A stretch of DNA of 10,573 nt from Flavobacteriales bacterium UBA5871 (GCA_002432085.1 DJFN01000124.1:1-10573), one strand, 5' to 3'; counted from the first letter of the stretch, positions 1-7,704 are shown. The notes: generated by a model from the letters alone, not told the origin. A program made the numbers and translations.

Positions 1-2385
1 GCTGACAACGCTCAATGAACTAAGCATCATGGCAGCCCCGGCGATCATCGGATTGAGCAAAAATCCATGCACAGGATAGAGCGCTCCGGCAGCGATCGGA
101 ATACCGATCACGTTGTAGATAAATGCCCAGAAGAGGTTCTGTTTGATGGCTGCTACAGTTTGCTTTGAGAGCTGGAATGCGATCGGGATTTTCATGAGAT
201 CCGACGAAATGATCACCATCCGGGCAACGTCCATCGCAATGTCGCTGCCTTTGCCCATGGCGATGCTGACATCTGCCTGCGTCAGAGCGTTGCTATCGTT
301 GATACCATCGCCGACCATTGCCACAATTTTTCCTTCTGATTGCAGTTGCTGAACAAAGGCCGACTTATCGCCGGGCAATACTTCTGCTTTGAAATGAGCG
401 ATCCCGGCTTTCTTCGCAATAGCTTTTGCCGTTTGTTGATTGTCACCGGTGAGCATGTACACTTCGATACCCGATTCCTGGAGCTGACGCACCGCCTCGA
501 TGGATGTTTCCTTGATCTCATCGGAAATAGCGATTACGGCTAGCGCCTGTTTGTCATCGGAAAAGAAAATCACTGTTTTTGCCTCAGACAGCCACCTATT
601 GGCAGTGTCCAGCAGCTTAGTGGCAATGGTGACCTCGTTCTGATTCAGCAGGGCTTTGTTCCCGACGAACCATGTTTTTCCAGTTACTTCTGCCTTTGCA
701 CCGAACCCGGTAATGCTTTCAAAGTGGTGCACATGCACTGTTTCACTTTGTGCCAGGTGTTTGATCACCGATTCAGCAAGCGGATGTTCGGATTGCTTCT
801 CTATGCTGTAAAGAACGGATTGCGTGCTGTTGTCGTTTTTCAGCCATTCGATGCCGGTTACCTTCGGTTTCCCTTCGGTGATGGTTCCGGTTTTGTCGAG
901 TACGACAGCGTTCACTTTCCGGCCCAGCTCGAGGCTTTCGGCGTCTTTGATCAATATCCCGTTCTCGGCACCTTTTCCGACGCCGACCATAATGGCTGTT
1001 GGCGTCGCCAGTCCAAGCGCACACGGACATGCAATCACAAGTACGGTAACGAGGGAAAGAATTCCCTGTGTCCATCCATTGTCGCCACCGAGCGTTACCC
1101 AAAGAACTAGCGTCAGCACTGCAATCCCCAGTACGACCGGAACAAAAATTCCCGCGATCTTATCAACGAGCTTTTGTACCGGGGCTTTACTTCCTTGTGC
1201 GTCCTGAACCATTTTAATGATCTGGCCCAACATCGTTGCATCGCCGACCTTTTCTGTTTTGAAATGAAAACTTCCCTTCTGATTGATCGTTCCGGCAAAG
1301 ACTTTGGAGCCTTCAGTCTTTTCAACCGCAAGCGGCTCACCGCTTAACATACTTTCGTCAACGAACGATTTCCCGGAAATGACCGTTCCGTCTACCGCGA
1401 TCTTTTCACCCGGTTTTACAACGATCGTATCGCCGATGGCAACGTTGACAATTGGAATTTCTTCCGACTCACCTTTGTTCAGGATCGTTACCGTTTTCGG
1501 CTGCAGCCCGATCAGCTTCTTCAGGGCGGACGAAGTGTTGCCTTTTGCTTTTTCCTCGAGCAGTTTCCCTAGCAGAATGAATGCGATCACGACGGTTGCT
1601 GCTTCGAAATAGACGTGAGCATGCAATCCTTTGCTGTGCCACACTTCCATGAACAGCGTGTTGAAGACACTGAACAGGTATGCGATCCCGGTGCTCAGCG
1701 CTACGAGCGTGTCCATATTCGCCGAGCGGTGCTTTGCCTGCTTCCAGGCGTTGACGAAGAAATCCTTACCCAGCCAAACGATCACCGGTGTTGAGAAAGC
1801 CCACATGATGTAGTTGGCATAAGGCATGTGCATGAAGAACATACCGATAGCAACTACGGGAACCGACAATAAGATGGCTCCAACCGTTTTACGCTTCAGC
1901 TTGCGGAACTTCTGCTGATGCAGCTCTTCGAGCGTGTCGTGAGCGGATTCCGTTTCGTCGATCATGAGTTCGTAACCGATCGAACGCATGGCTGCCTGAA
2001 GCGCTTTCGGGTTCGTGATCGTCGGGATGTATTCGACAGCCGCCCTATTATTGGCGTAGTTTACCGATACACCGGCAACACCTTTCGTGTTTTCGAGGAT
2101 GGTCTGCGCGCTGATCGCACACGAAGCGCAGGTCATGTTCAGAACCGGAAAGCTCTTTTTCACGGTCGTCACGCCGTAGCCGAGATCACGGATTGCTTTC
2201 ACAGCATTCGGCAGGATATTGTACGCTTTGGTTTCGTTAATGATCGCGCGGTTGTTGTTCAGCTCTACTTTGTGTGTGGTTACACCTTCCAGCTGTTTCA
2301 GCCCGTTGTCAACGATCATTGCGCAGTGCTCGCTTTCGACTCCTTCGAGTGGAATAACGAGCGTATCGCGGTCTGTTGTTTCCAT
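1..2385 (-). CDS. copA: Copper-exporting P1B-type ATPase CopA (3' end cut by window edge)
   Basis: Inner-membrane pump that uses ATP to export Cu(I) from the cytoplasm. The frame is open for 795 codons from ATG 2385 to the left edge. Seen in order: an N-terminal HMA-like domain with the degenerate motif GVESEHC (Ser18, Cys21), a second HMA domain with MTCASC (Cys86, Cys89), the actuator loop with SGEP, the CPC ion-binding motif (453-455), DKTGT with phosphorylated Asp497, the SEHPL nucleotide-binding motif (His534) and GDGIND (692-697). Tyr757-Asn758 in TM7 and MMLSS (786-790) in TM8 are the known Cu(I) subgroup signature. The family usually ends about 10-20 residues after this, so little is lost. 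It is the last visible gene of a copper operon, 78 bases after the regulator gene; that gap contains a hairpin ending next to the start codon. No frameshift or internal stop was found. Silver may also be a substrate. Confidence 0.97.
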   Translation of the reverse strand, partial: METTDRDTLVIPLEGVESEHCAMIVDNGLKQLEGVTTHKVELNNNRAIINETKAYNILPNAVKAIRDLGYGVTTVKKSFPVLNMTCASCAISAQTILENTKGVAGVSVNYANNRAAVEYIPTITNPKALQAAMRSIGYELMIDETESAHDTLEELHQQKFRKLKRKTVGAILLSVPVVAIGMFFMHMPYANYIMWAFSTPVIVWLGKDFFVNAWKQAKHRSANMDTLVALSTGIAYLFSVFNTLFMEVWHSKGLHAHVYFEAATVVIAFILLGKLLEEKAKGNTSSALKKLIGLQPKTVTILNKGESEEIPIVNVAIGDTIVVKPGEKIAVDGTVISGKSFVDESMLSGEPLAVEKTEGSKVFAGTINQKGSFHFKTEKVGDATMLGQIIKMVQDAQGSKAPVQKLVDKIAGIFVPVVLGIAVLTLVLWVTLGGDNGWTQGILSLVTVLVIACPCALGLATPTAIMVGVGKGAENGILIKDAESLELGRKVNAVVLDKTGTITEGKPKVTGIEWLKNDNSTQSVLYSIEKQSEHPLAESVIKHLAQSETVHVHHFESITGFGAKAEVTGKTWFVGNKALLNQNEVTIATKLLDTANRWLSEAKTVIFFSDDKQALAVIAISDEIKETSIEAVRQLQESGIEVYMLTGDNQQTAKAIAKKAGIAHFKAEVLPGDKSAFVQQLQSEGKIVAMVGDGINDSNALTQADVSIAMGKGSDIAMDVARMVIISSDLMKIPIAFQLSKQTVAAIKQNLFWAFIYNVIGIPIAAGALYPVHGFLLNPMIAGAAMMLSSLSVVS

Positions 2386-2386
2386 A

Positions 2387-2421
2387 ATTTCCAATTTATA
2401 CCACAAAGGTTCATTGGAAAT
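2387..2421 (-). promoter_or_regulatory. Perfect 9-bp inverted repeat / hairpin directly before the copA start
   Basis: ATTTCCAAT (2387-2395) and ATTGGAAAT (2413-2421) are perfect inverted copies. Inside, ACC (2400-2402) can pair with GGT (2408-2410) around a 5-base loop. The structure ends one base before the copA ATG, so in mRNA it would cover the ribosome-binding region. It could act as a translational switch, an mRNA stability element or a DNA operator. A weak -7-like AACCTTTG lies within it, without a convincing -33 box. The repeat is directly seen; its function is inferred. Confidence 0.5.
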
Positions 2422-2463
2422 GATAGTTATACCTTATGCTTTTTTCTGATAGACTTATGACTT

Positions 2464-3024
2464 TTACAGTTGGTCGAGCGGTTTGCGCTTGGAGGCTTTG
2501 ACTTTTTTGAAGTGACTCGGCGTCAATCCAACGACCTTCTTGAACTGCGTGCTCAGATAGGCATCGCTGCTGTAGCCCATCAGGTCGGCGATTTCGCTCA
2601 GCGACAGCTCGTCGTACACCAGCAGTTCTTTCACGCGCTCGATGCGCTGGGCAATGTAAAACTTTTCGATCGTTGTGCCTTCAACCTCGGAAAACAGGTT
2701 GCTGAGGTATTTGTATTCCATGGGAATGTGTTGCACGAGGTAGTCTGAAACATTCATGTTGAGCTGTTCGTCCGAATGATGGACCAGCTCTACCACGAGG
2801 TTTTTCACACGTTCGATAAGTCTGCTCTTCTTATCGTCGATTAGCTCAAAACCCAGGGACTTGAAACGGTCGTTTACCACTTGCTTTTGTTCATCTGTCA
2901 GGTCTTCTTTCAATTCGACTTCTCCCAGATCGACCATAAGCGGCTGAAGCCCGAGCTGTTCGAGCTCGGACTTCACCGCCGACTTACATCGGTTACAAAC
3001 CATGTTCTTTATATAGATCTTCAT
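2464..3024 (-). CDS. HMA-domain / AraC-type HTH fusion regulator, probable copper sensor
   Basis: A 186-residue protein joining two recognisable parts. Residues 1-65 resemble a heavy-metal-associated (HMA) fold, with metal-site motif MVCNRC (Cys10, Cys13) and the late GFELI strand. Residues about 85-175 are an AraC-type DNA-binding domain: a first helix-turn-helix near 91-124 and a second, better conserved one at LSEIADLMGYSSDAYLSTQF (142-161), followed by GLTPSHFKK. The usual AraC sugar-binding domain is absent, so metal binding by the HMA part probably provides the signal. The ATG at 3024 is 5 bases after the lipoprotein stop codon, so the two are surely co-transcribed, and copA follows downstream. 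The likely role is cytoplasmic sensing of Cu(I) and control of this operon. The fusion is seen; the metal and the target are inferred from context. Confidence 0.85.
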   Translation of the reverse strand: MKIYIKNMVCNRCKSAVKSELEQLGLQPLMVDLGEVELKEDLTDEQKQVVNDRFKSLGFELIDDKKSRLIERVKNLVVELVHHSDEQLNMNVSDYLVQHIPMEYKYLSNLFSEVEGTTIEKFYIAQRIERVKELLVYDELSLSEIADLMGYSSDAYLSTQFKKVVGLTPSHFKKVKASKRKPLDQL

Positions 3025-3029
3025 CGGCT

Positions 3030-3857
3030 TTATTTGATCGTCTCAGTTGTTTTTCCACACGTCAGCATAGAGCTTCCGTAGTACGGGTTTTTCACTGCGT
3101 TTTCCTTGCTCAGCCAGTCCGCGCCGCCATTGTACATCGGGCAGTGCTGGTAATAAAGGGTTTGATCCGCTTTGATCGTTTTTGAAACGGTATACATATC
3201 TTTTGACAGCAAAACAAAGTGTTCGCGCTGCTTCCCGATGTCTTTAGTTCCACCGACCTGTTCGGCATGTGTCAGCAAGTCTTTTTCGATCTTCATCCAC
3301 GCAGCATGCTCTTCAGCGGACATCGCTTGCATATCGACCGCTTTGATCGCTTTTGCCAATGCATTTGCTTTTGCAGAAGCCGTCGCGGCGTCATCTTTTA
3401 CCAGTGCATCTTTTGTCGCAAAGTAAGCAGCATAGACCTCAGCCAGCGGATTTTTCTCTGCTTCCGGTTCCTGGCTGATTTCCGTCACAGGTTCTTTAAC
3501 CGGCTCCGTTACAACTACGTCTTTTTTCAGGCGATCATAATGGCAGCACTCCGGAAGCTTCGCATAAGCATCGTCCGGCGAAAGGAACTTTTCATTGTCG
3601 TATCCGGCATACGCGATGCGCTTCAGTACTTCGTCAGCAGTTGTTTGTTGGCTGTCGTATGTCAGCTTGAGTACTTTGGTGTCCTTGTCCCATTCGGCTT
3701 CGGAAATGCCTTTTTTGTTGGCAGCCGTTTCAATGGTGTTTTTACACATATCGCAATTGCCAGCGACTTTGAACGTTTCGGTTTTTGCGTTCCTGATCGG
3801 AGCCGCGCAGCTTCCCAGCGATACCAGCAGAAGCATGCTCAATAACAATTGTTTCAT
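3030..3857 (-). CDS. Copper-binding lipoprotein with HMA and DUF3347 domains
   Basis: A 275-residue predicted lipoprotein, first gene of the copper operon. The start at 3857 gives a Lys-containing hydrophobic signal peptide ending in lipobox LGSC (Cys17). The frame stays open to a TTG at 3917, but that codon lies in the predicted -33 box and would bury the signal peptide; ATG 3866 is a weaker alternative. Residues about 27-90 form an HMA domain with CDMC (Cys35, Cys38), followed by a conserved-looking LPECCHYD (Cys104, Cys105). After a Pro/Glu/Val-rich linker, residues about 155-275 match DUF3347, ending in HCPMY (238-242) and MLTCG (264-268), which recall the metal-binding motifs of CusB-type proteins. 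It probably binds or hands over copper outside the inner membrane, complementing CopA. Metal identity is inferred from the operon. Confidence 0.88.
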   Translation of the reverse strand: MKQLLLSMLLLVSLGSCAAPIRNAKTETFKVAGNCDMCKNTIETAANKKGISEAEWDKDTKVLKLTYDSQQTTADEVLKRIAYAGYDNEKFLSPDDAYAKLPECCHYDRLKKDVVVTEPVKEPVTEISQEPEAEKNPLAEVYAAYFATKDALVKDDAATASAKANALAKAIKAVDMQAMSAEEHAAWMKIEKDLLTHAEQVGGTKDIGKQREHFVLLSKDMYTVSKTIKADQTLYYQHCPMYNGGADWLSKENAVKNPYYGSSMLTCGKTTETIK

Positions 3858-3888
3858 AACCGTCATTTTTGATGTTGTGTTTATTCTC

Positions 3889-3918
3889 CAAAGTTCCGAA
3901 GAATGAGCAGATAGCAAG
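3889..3918 (-). promoter_or_regulatory. Predicted promoter of the copper operon
   Basis: Reading leftwards: CTTG (3918-3915), 18 bases, then GAACTTTG (3896-3889), which matches 7 of 8 positions of the Bacteroidota -7 box TAnnTTTG with the first base deviating. Transcription would begin near 3884-3880, giving a leader of about 25 bases before ATG 3857. The spacing agrees with the other promoters in this window. Confidence 0.55.
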
Positions 3919-3942
3919 TTATGATATTTGCTGATTAACTTG
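3915..3942. promoter_or_regulatory. Inverted repeat CAAGTTA-N14-TAACTTG over the copper promoter
   Basis: Perfect 7-base arms at 3915-3921 and 3936-3942, with half-sites 21 bp apart, about two helical turns. The left arm overlaps the CTTG -33 element of the operon promoter. This is where an operator bound by a dimeric regulator would sit, and the HMA-AraC protein encoded downstream is the obvious candidate. The repeat is seen; the binding is inferred. Confidence 0.45.
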
Positions 3943-3946
3943 TGAC

Positions 3947-3985
3947 TTTTACTGAAAGTAGAGGGTGATTCGTCCTCAAGTAAAA
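3947..3985. repeat. Nested dyad upstream of the copper operon
   Basis: Outer arms TTTTACT (3947-3953) and AGTAAAA (3979-3985) enclose the near-palindrome at 3961-3977, in which GAGG pairs with CCTC and GA with TC around a central T; only two inner positions are imperfect. No T-tract follows on either strand, so it is not a normal intrinsic terminator. It could be a second regulator site or a structured RNA end. Confidence 0.3.
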
Positions 3986-4206
3986 AACGAAATTAGCTTT
4001 AAAGCTATTGAATGATGGCATCGAAGGTTAGTATTCCGATAATAGCGATTGATAATTAGTATTTTGTGCCGTTGCGACCCTGATTAAGGAAATATCTAAC
4101 TTTTTGGTAGAGGATTTGGGACGAATTCCCGAACTTGAAGTTATTTCATGTGTCAAACGAAAACAGAAACGTTAAAACGTTGAATTTCCGATGGCGTTGG
4201 AAGTGC
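3986..4206. other. Intergenic stretch, no gene seen
   Basis: About 220 bases between the copper operon and the next minus-strand gene. I see no convincing reading frame on either strand and no terminator with a T-tract. Two AACGTT palindromes (4168-4173 and 4176-4181) stand 8 bases apart just past the stop codon of the neighbouring gene; their meaning is unknown. Confidence 0.5.
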
Positions 4207-4632
4207 TTAGTTAATGATTCTATTAATATGTTTCATGAAACTCTTACTTTCCAATACGAAGGCAATTGTCCAACCCAAAACCATGAAAAGAAATAACAAA
4301 GAACCTATATAGAACATCTTGTTTTCAGTAATTCCTTTGTAGGTTAAAAAAGCAAAAACCAATAAAGCAAGAGTCAAAATAATCCAATACAGATTACCTG
4401 GAACAACTTCCAATTTTAGGTCTCCTTTGTCGCGATTATATTGACCTTTGATTTTCACATATCCTATCACCACTCCATTAATTAAGGCAAGGTTTGTATA
4501 AAAGCCATTTAACAAGCCATTCTCGGTAATCCCTTCAAAAGTTTTTGCAAAATGATCATCCTTTCTAATCGAAGTTAGAATAGATTTTACCTGTTCGGGT
4601 TTATTTATTATGTCCAGAGTTCTTTTCAACAA
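4207..4632 (-). CDS. Small membrane protein of unknown function (TTG start, uncertain)
   Basis: A 141-residue frame with two predicted membrane segments near residues 82-98 (WIILTLALLVFAFLTY) and 105-127 (MFYIGSLLFLFMVLGWTIAFVL), after a soluble N-terminal part containing FEGITENG and ending in a short basic tail. I do not recognise a named family. The layout loosely recalls small uncharacterised Bacteroidota proteins with an F-x-G-x-I segment before two membrane helices, but this is weak. There is no in-frame ATG: the frame starts at TTG 4632 and continues upstream without a start to a stop at 4698-4696. A possible promoter (TTTG 4692-4689, then a poor -7 box) would fit the TTG. The start may be wrong, or the gene may be a 5'-truncated remnant. 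Composition is AT-rich like the helicase gene and unlike copA. Confidence 0.55.
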   Translation of the reverse strand: MLKRTLDIINKPEQVKSILTSIRKDDHFAKTFEGITENGLLNGFYTNLALINGVVIGYVKIKGQYNRDKGDLKLEVVPGNLYWIILTLALLVFAFLTYKGITENKMFYIGSLLFLFMVLGWTIAFVLESKSFMKHINRIIN

Positions 4633-4866
4633 TGATTTTAAGTTGTGGTTTATACATGACTTATCTATTGATAAATATAAGTATTCCTCAAACTCTTAAA
4701 TGTCATATAACCATGATATTCTAATAGATTACACCAAAATCAACTTAGACAAAGACAGAGGTTGAGCTAATTAAACAAAAAGTCAATCCTGACAGAGCTC
4801 GAACCCGAAGAATCAATTCGGTTTTTGTCTTAATCCCAGAGCTAGAGCGGGTTTTAGCAGGAACAA

Positions 4867-4906
4867 AAATGGGAGAACCGATCCAATTTGATCAATTCTC
4901 CCATTT
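4867..4906. terminator. Terminator-like hairpin followed by GTGATCCC
   Basis: AAATGGGAGAA (4867-4877) pairs perfectly with TTCTCCCATTT (4896-4906) around an 18-base loop. GTGATCCC follows at 4908-4915 and is identical to 7836-7843 at the tRNA-Arg 3' end. The A-rich left flank would give a modest T-tract on the minus strand. It may be a terminator that once belonged to a lost minus-strand tRNA gene. Confidence 0.4.
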
Positions 4907-5026
4907 GGTGATCCCTTTGAGATTTAAAATGGATTAGCTCTTCCGCACTCGATTCTCACATTCGCGCTGAAAAGAAAGAGAGCATTGGCCGGAATTTTCA
5001 GTGTGGGCCTGCCTGTTGGCAGTCAG

Positions 5027-5094
5027 GTGTGAGAGCGGGTATTGAGGAAAAAGGAAAGCGAATCACTACGTAATCCGCTTTTCTTTTGTGATCC
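5027..5094. repeat. Left copy of the compound repeat bracketing the helicase gene
   Basis: The parts, in order: GTGTGAG (5027-5033), GTATTGAGGAAAAAG (5039-5053), a hairpin, then CTTTTCTTTT-GTGATCC (5078-5094). The same parts occur in the same order and orientation at 7762-7842. The 15-base middle block is identical. The hairpin stems differ in sequence but share their A/G-rich and T-rich arms. Confidence 0.6.
5049..5087 (-). terminator. Hairpin terminator downstream of the helicase gene
   Basis: AAAAGGAAAGCG (5049-5060) pairs with CGCTTTTCTTTT (5076-5087) with one G-T pair, around a 15-base loop that has its own partial pairing. On the minus strand the stem is followed by CTTTTT-type sequence, so it can end transcripts arriving from the helicase gene, whose stop is about 50 bases upstream. 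It is part of the left compound repeat. Confidence 0.5.
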
Positions 5095-5139
5095 TGATTA
5101 GAGAAGTTTCGGTTTTTGATGCGGGATCTAAAAAGATTG

Positions 5140-7668
5140 TCATGACTTTTTATGAAAATACTTCTCTGAATATTCCGTCAATAAAGAATCCATATCAAGT
5201 TTATGAGTTATTAAAAATTCTTGAATTGTATTTTCTAGAACCGAATCTAACGAGTAAATTTTGAATTCTTTAAAAAAACTTTTGACGTTTTCTCTCAAGA
5301 ATTTTAGTTTACCTCTCCTCATAATCTCTACAGAATGTGTAAAATGTGCATGATAAGATAAATCCTTAGTAGGATGAATCAAAATTCGTTTTACTGGAGC
5401 GTCTCCGTATTCGGATTCAAACCATGCACAATGTGTATTCATTTGACCACATTCTCCTTTAGTTATTTCTATTCTTTCTATTAATACTTCACTTTTACAT
5501 TCAAAAATGAAATATTGATTTTTTACGCCGCACCATAGATTATCGGGACCTTTTTTAATTTCTTTGTCTGGTCTTTGACTGAGAAACCCAAGCATCGTTC
5601 CCAAATCTTTTAAGGCTAACTCGAATTTATCCGCGCCCGAATTGAAATGTAAATCGGATAGAACACCATCTACCGTAAGCATCAGCTCTTCATAAGTTGC
5701 ATGTTTGTTAACCCAATTCTTGATTCTATTGATTCTACTTTGATCTATATAATCTAATTTCTTGTAGATTATTCCTTCTTTCGGCTTTAAAAGTTCATTG
5801 TTTTTTAGGAATGCACTTTTTTGAATCGAGTTAGCTTCAATTTTACTAAGTTGATATTTGTACCTAGCTAGTATCTGAAGATACCAACCTTTCTCATTGT
5901 CATCGGAACAATGTTCATCAACTATTTTTTGAATTAGGTTACAGGCTTTTTCATAATCGCCTAAATAATTTTGAACGGCTGCCTCTCTTTCAAGAATTAG
6001 AATATCATATAATCCGGTATTCATTCCTGGCAATTTAATTTTATTCATCTCTTCCCTATAGAACTCTTTCCAACCTTCATCACGCTGCAAACATTGATTT
6101 ATTAAAGAAATTACAACTTCTATAGGATCATCTTTCGCTTCTACTTCAGCTGACGCCATCTGTGCTATTTCCATTCCAATTTCAATTTGTTTTTTCGTTT
6201 GTGAAGAGAAATATTTATTGGTTTGAGAACTTTTAATAAATCTCACTAAATCACCTCCTATTAACAAAATGGCGCTGTAATCTTTTTCTCCACGAACGCT
6301 TCGACCTAAGCCCTGTTCGATTCTTTGAGCTATTCTTATGTTCAACAAATCACTGTTTAGCCTATTAATTTCTTCGTATCGTTCAGCCAAGGAATAGAAA
6401 AAAGGTTTACTGTCGAAGAGCAAAATCCTGCAACTTGAGTCTGGTAGATCAATTCCGTCATACCTATTTGCTATTGCAACGGTTTTCGCATAATTTCCTG
6501 TTTTCAACTCATTCACTACTTTTACGATATCAGAGGACTTTGCTGCTATCGAGCCATATTGTAAATACTGTTCAGATTGTTGGAATGATGACGTTAAGGC
6601 TACAACCCCAAAATTCCTTTTATTATTGGGTGTCGCATAAACACTTACAATTTTTTCCCTGTCTAATGAATCATCAATAAGGGAGGGAATTATGATCATC
6701 TTCTCACCTGACCAAATTTGCTCCGGATTAACTAATGGATTTTTGACCGATTCTGGATTAAAACCTAAACCTTTAATAAAAAACGAATCATCCTGGGTGG
6801 TGGCGGACATTAAAGTACGTTGCTTAGCCTTACTGAAAGAAGAGAACTTATCGATCGGGACATGGATGGGGGTAATTTCAAAAGCTTTTCCAGATACGAA
6901 CCCTTGACAATTCTTTATATCATCCTTAATAATAGGCCAAGTGAACATTACCGACTCATCGTCTTTATGCTCAGACAAAATTTTTAATATTTGATCAGAT
7001 TTGTCGATCCACGTCCAATACGGGATAGGCAAGAATGAATTATTGTCAGAATTGAGAATTTCAAGGAAAGTCCCTTCTCCCTGGTCAGACAATTCATCAT
7101 TAAATAGTTCAATTATTTTTGAATATAGCTTTGTTCCGGTTCCAGCTGTGATTGTAAATGAGTCCTTAATCGAGTCTATGCAAGCATGTGAATCATCAAG
7201 AATTAAGTTTTCAACGTGAACGAAATTATTTCCAATCCCAAATTTGGATTTACCATTAAAAACTTTTTGCACATGGGTCACTAAGATTTTCTCACTATCA
7301 ATAAATTCGTTAGGTATTGACCCATCATCTTCTATTATGCAATATGGTACACCAAATTTTTTGGCATCATTACAAACTTGATCAACCAAATATTTATTTG
7401 GACATACATATAGACACGGACCACTACCAGAGTTGAGTTTGGACAGTAATATTAGCAGACCTATCAAGGTTTTACCTTCTCCCGTATGTAATTTTATTAT
7501 TAAATCCCGCTGATCCTTTTTTGCTGTAAACCAATCGCTAAGGATTCTAGCCTGAGCTGGCCTTAATGGCCCCGCTATACTACTTCTATCTAAAGAATCA
7601 TATAACTCTACAGGATTGGTTTTTTTCTCTATTTCTGTTTTATTCAGCCTTTTCTTGAAATCTACCAT
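5140..7668 (-). CDS. SF2 helicase (DinG/XPD-like) fused to a PD-(D/E)XK nuclease; candidate defence protein
   Basis: An 842-residue cytoplasmic protein predicted to unwind and cut nucleic acid. Helicase part: LRPAQ (Gln39), Walker A HTGEGKT (61-67), motif Ia YVCPNKYLVDQ, motif II DDSH (158-161) after a hydrophobic strand, SAT (288-290), and motif VI QGLGRSVRG (452-460), a form typical of the XPD/DinG branch. No four-cysteine iron-sulphur cluster is evident. Residues about 555-620 look helical and TPR-like. The C-terminus carries a restriction-type nuclease site: Pro708-Asp709, 13 residues on Glu723-Cys-Lys725, with Gln742 following. ATG 7668 is chosen over TTG 7707 because TTG 7707 lies in the predicted -7 box. 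The gene stands alone, is strongly AT-rich and is bracketed by compound repeats beside tRNA-Arg, all suggesting horizontal transfer. Single-gene helicase-nuclease defence proteins such as Hna and Nhi are known; kinship with either is untested. Confidence 0.85.
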   Translation of the reverse strand: MVDFKKRLNKTEIEKKTNPVELYDSLDRSSIAGPLRPAQARILSDWFTAKKDQRDLIIKLHTGEGKTLIGLLILLSKLNSGSGPCLYVCPNKYLVDQVCNDAKKFGVPYCIIEDDGSIPNEFIDSEKILVTHVQKVFNGKSKFGIGNNFVHVENLILDDSHACIDSIKDSFTITAGTGTKLYSKIIELFNDELSDQGEGTFLEILNSDNNSFLPIPYWTWIDKSDQILKILSEHKDDESVMFTWPIIKDDIKNCQGFVSGKAFEITPIHVPIDKFSSFSKAKQRTLMSATTQDDSFFIKGLGFNPESVKNPLVNPEQIWSGEKMIIIPSLIDDSLDREKIVSVYATPNNKRNFGVVALTSSFQQSEQYLQYGSIAAKSSDIVKVVNELKTGNYAKTVAIANRYDGIDLPDSSCRILLFDSKPFFYSLAERYEEINRLNSDLLNIRIAQRIEQGLGRSVRGEKDYSAILLIGGDLVRFIKSSQTNKYFSSQTKKQIEIGMEIAQMASAEVEAKDDPIEVVISLINQCLQRDEGWKEFYREEMNKIKLPGMNTGLYDILILEREAAVQNYLGDYEKACNLIQKIVDEHCSDDNEKGWYLQILARYKYQLSKIEANSIQKSAFLKNNELLKPKEGIIYKKLDYIDQSRINRIKNWVNKHATYEELMLTVDGVLSDLHFNSGADKFELALKDLGTMLGFLSQRPDKEIKKGPDNLWCGVKNQYFIFECKSEVLIERIEITKGECGQMNTHCAWFESEYGDAPVKRILIHPTKDLSYHAHFTHSVEIMRRGKLKFLRENVKSFFKEFKIYSLDSVLENTIQEFLITHKLDMDSLLTEYSEKYFHKKS

Positions 7669-7704
7669 TATGTTAAGTGTTAGTGTCAATCTATAATGAC
7701 AATT

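Larger units (their letters stand above)
4633..5139. other. Non-coding stretch with hairpins and tRNA-end-like sequences
   Basis: About 500 bases without a credible gene. It holds an AT-rich leader, a segment at 4797-4826 whose complement reads GGGTTCGAGCTCTG, like a tRNA T-arm, then two terminator-like hairpins (4867-4906 and 5049-5087), each followed by GTGATCC, the complement of the tRNA-Arg 3' end. CTCACATTCGCGC (4955-4967) is an inverted 12/13 match to 7768-7780. At 5009-5026 a CCTG...CAGG element encloses TGCC-TGTT-GGCA. The whole looks like accumulated debris from insertions next to tRNA genes. Confidence 0.45.

Noticed and set aside
1..2460. Several open frames on the plus strand opposite copA and the other minus-strand genes
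   Set aside because: They mirror a clearly coding minus strand and show no domains or plausible starts.
3858..3917. TTG 3917 as start of the lipoprotein
   Set aside because: It lies within the predicted -33 box and would place 20 residues before the signal peptide.
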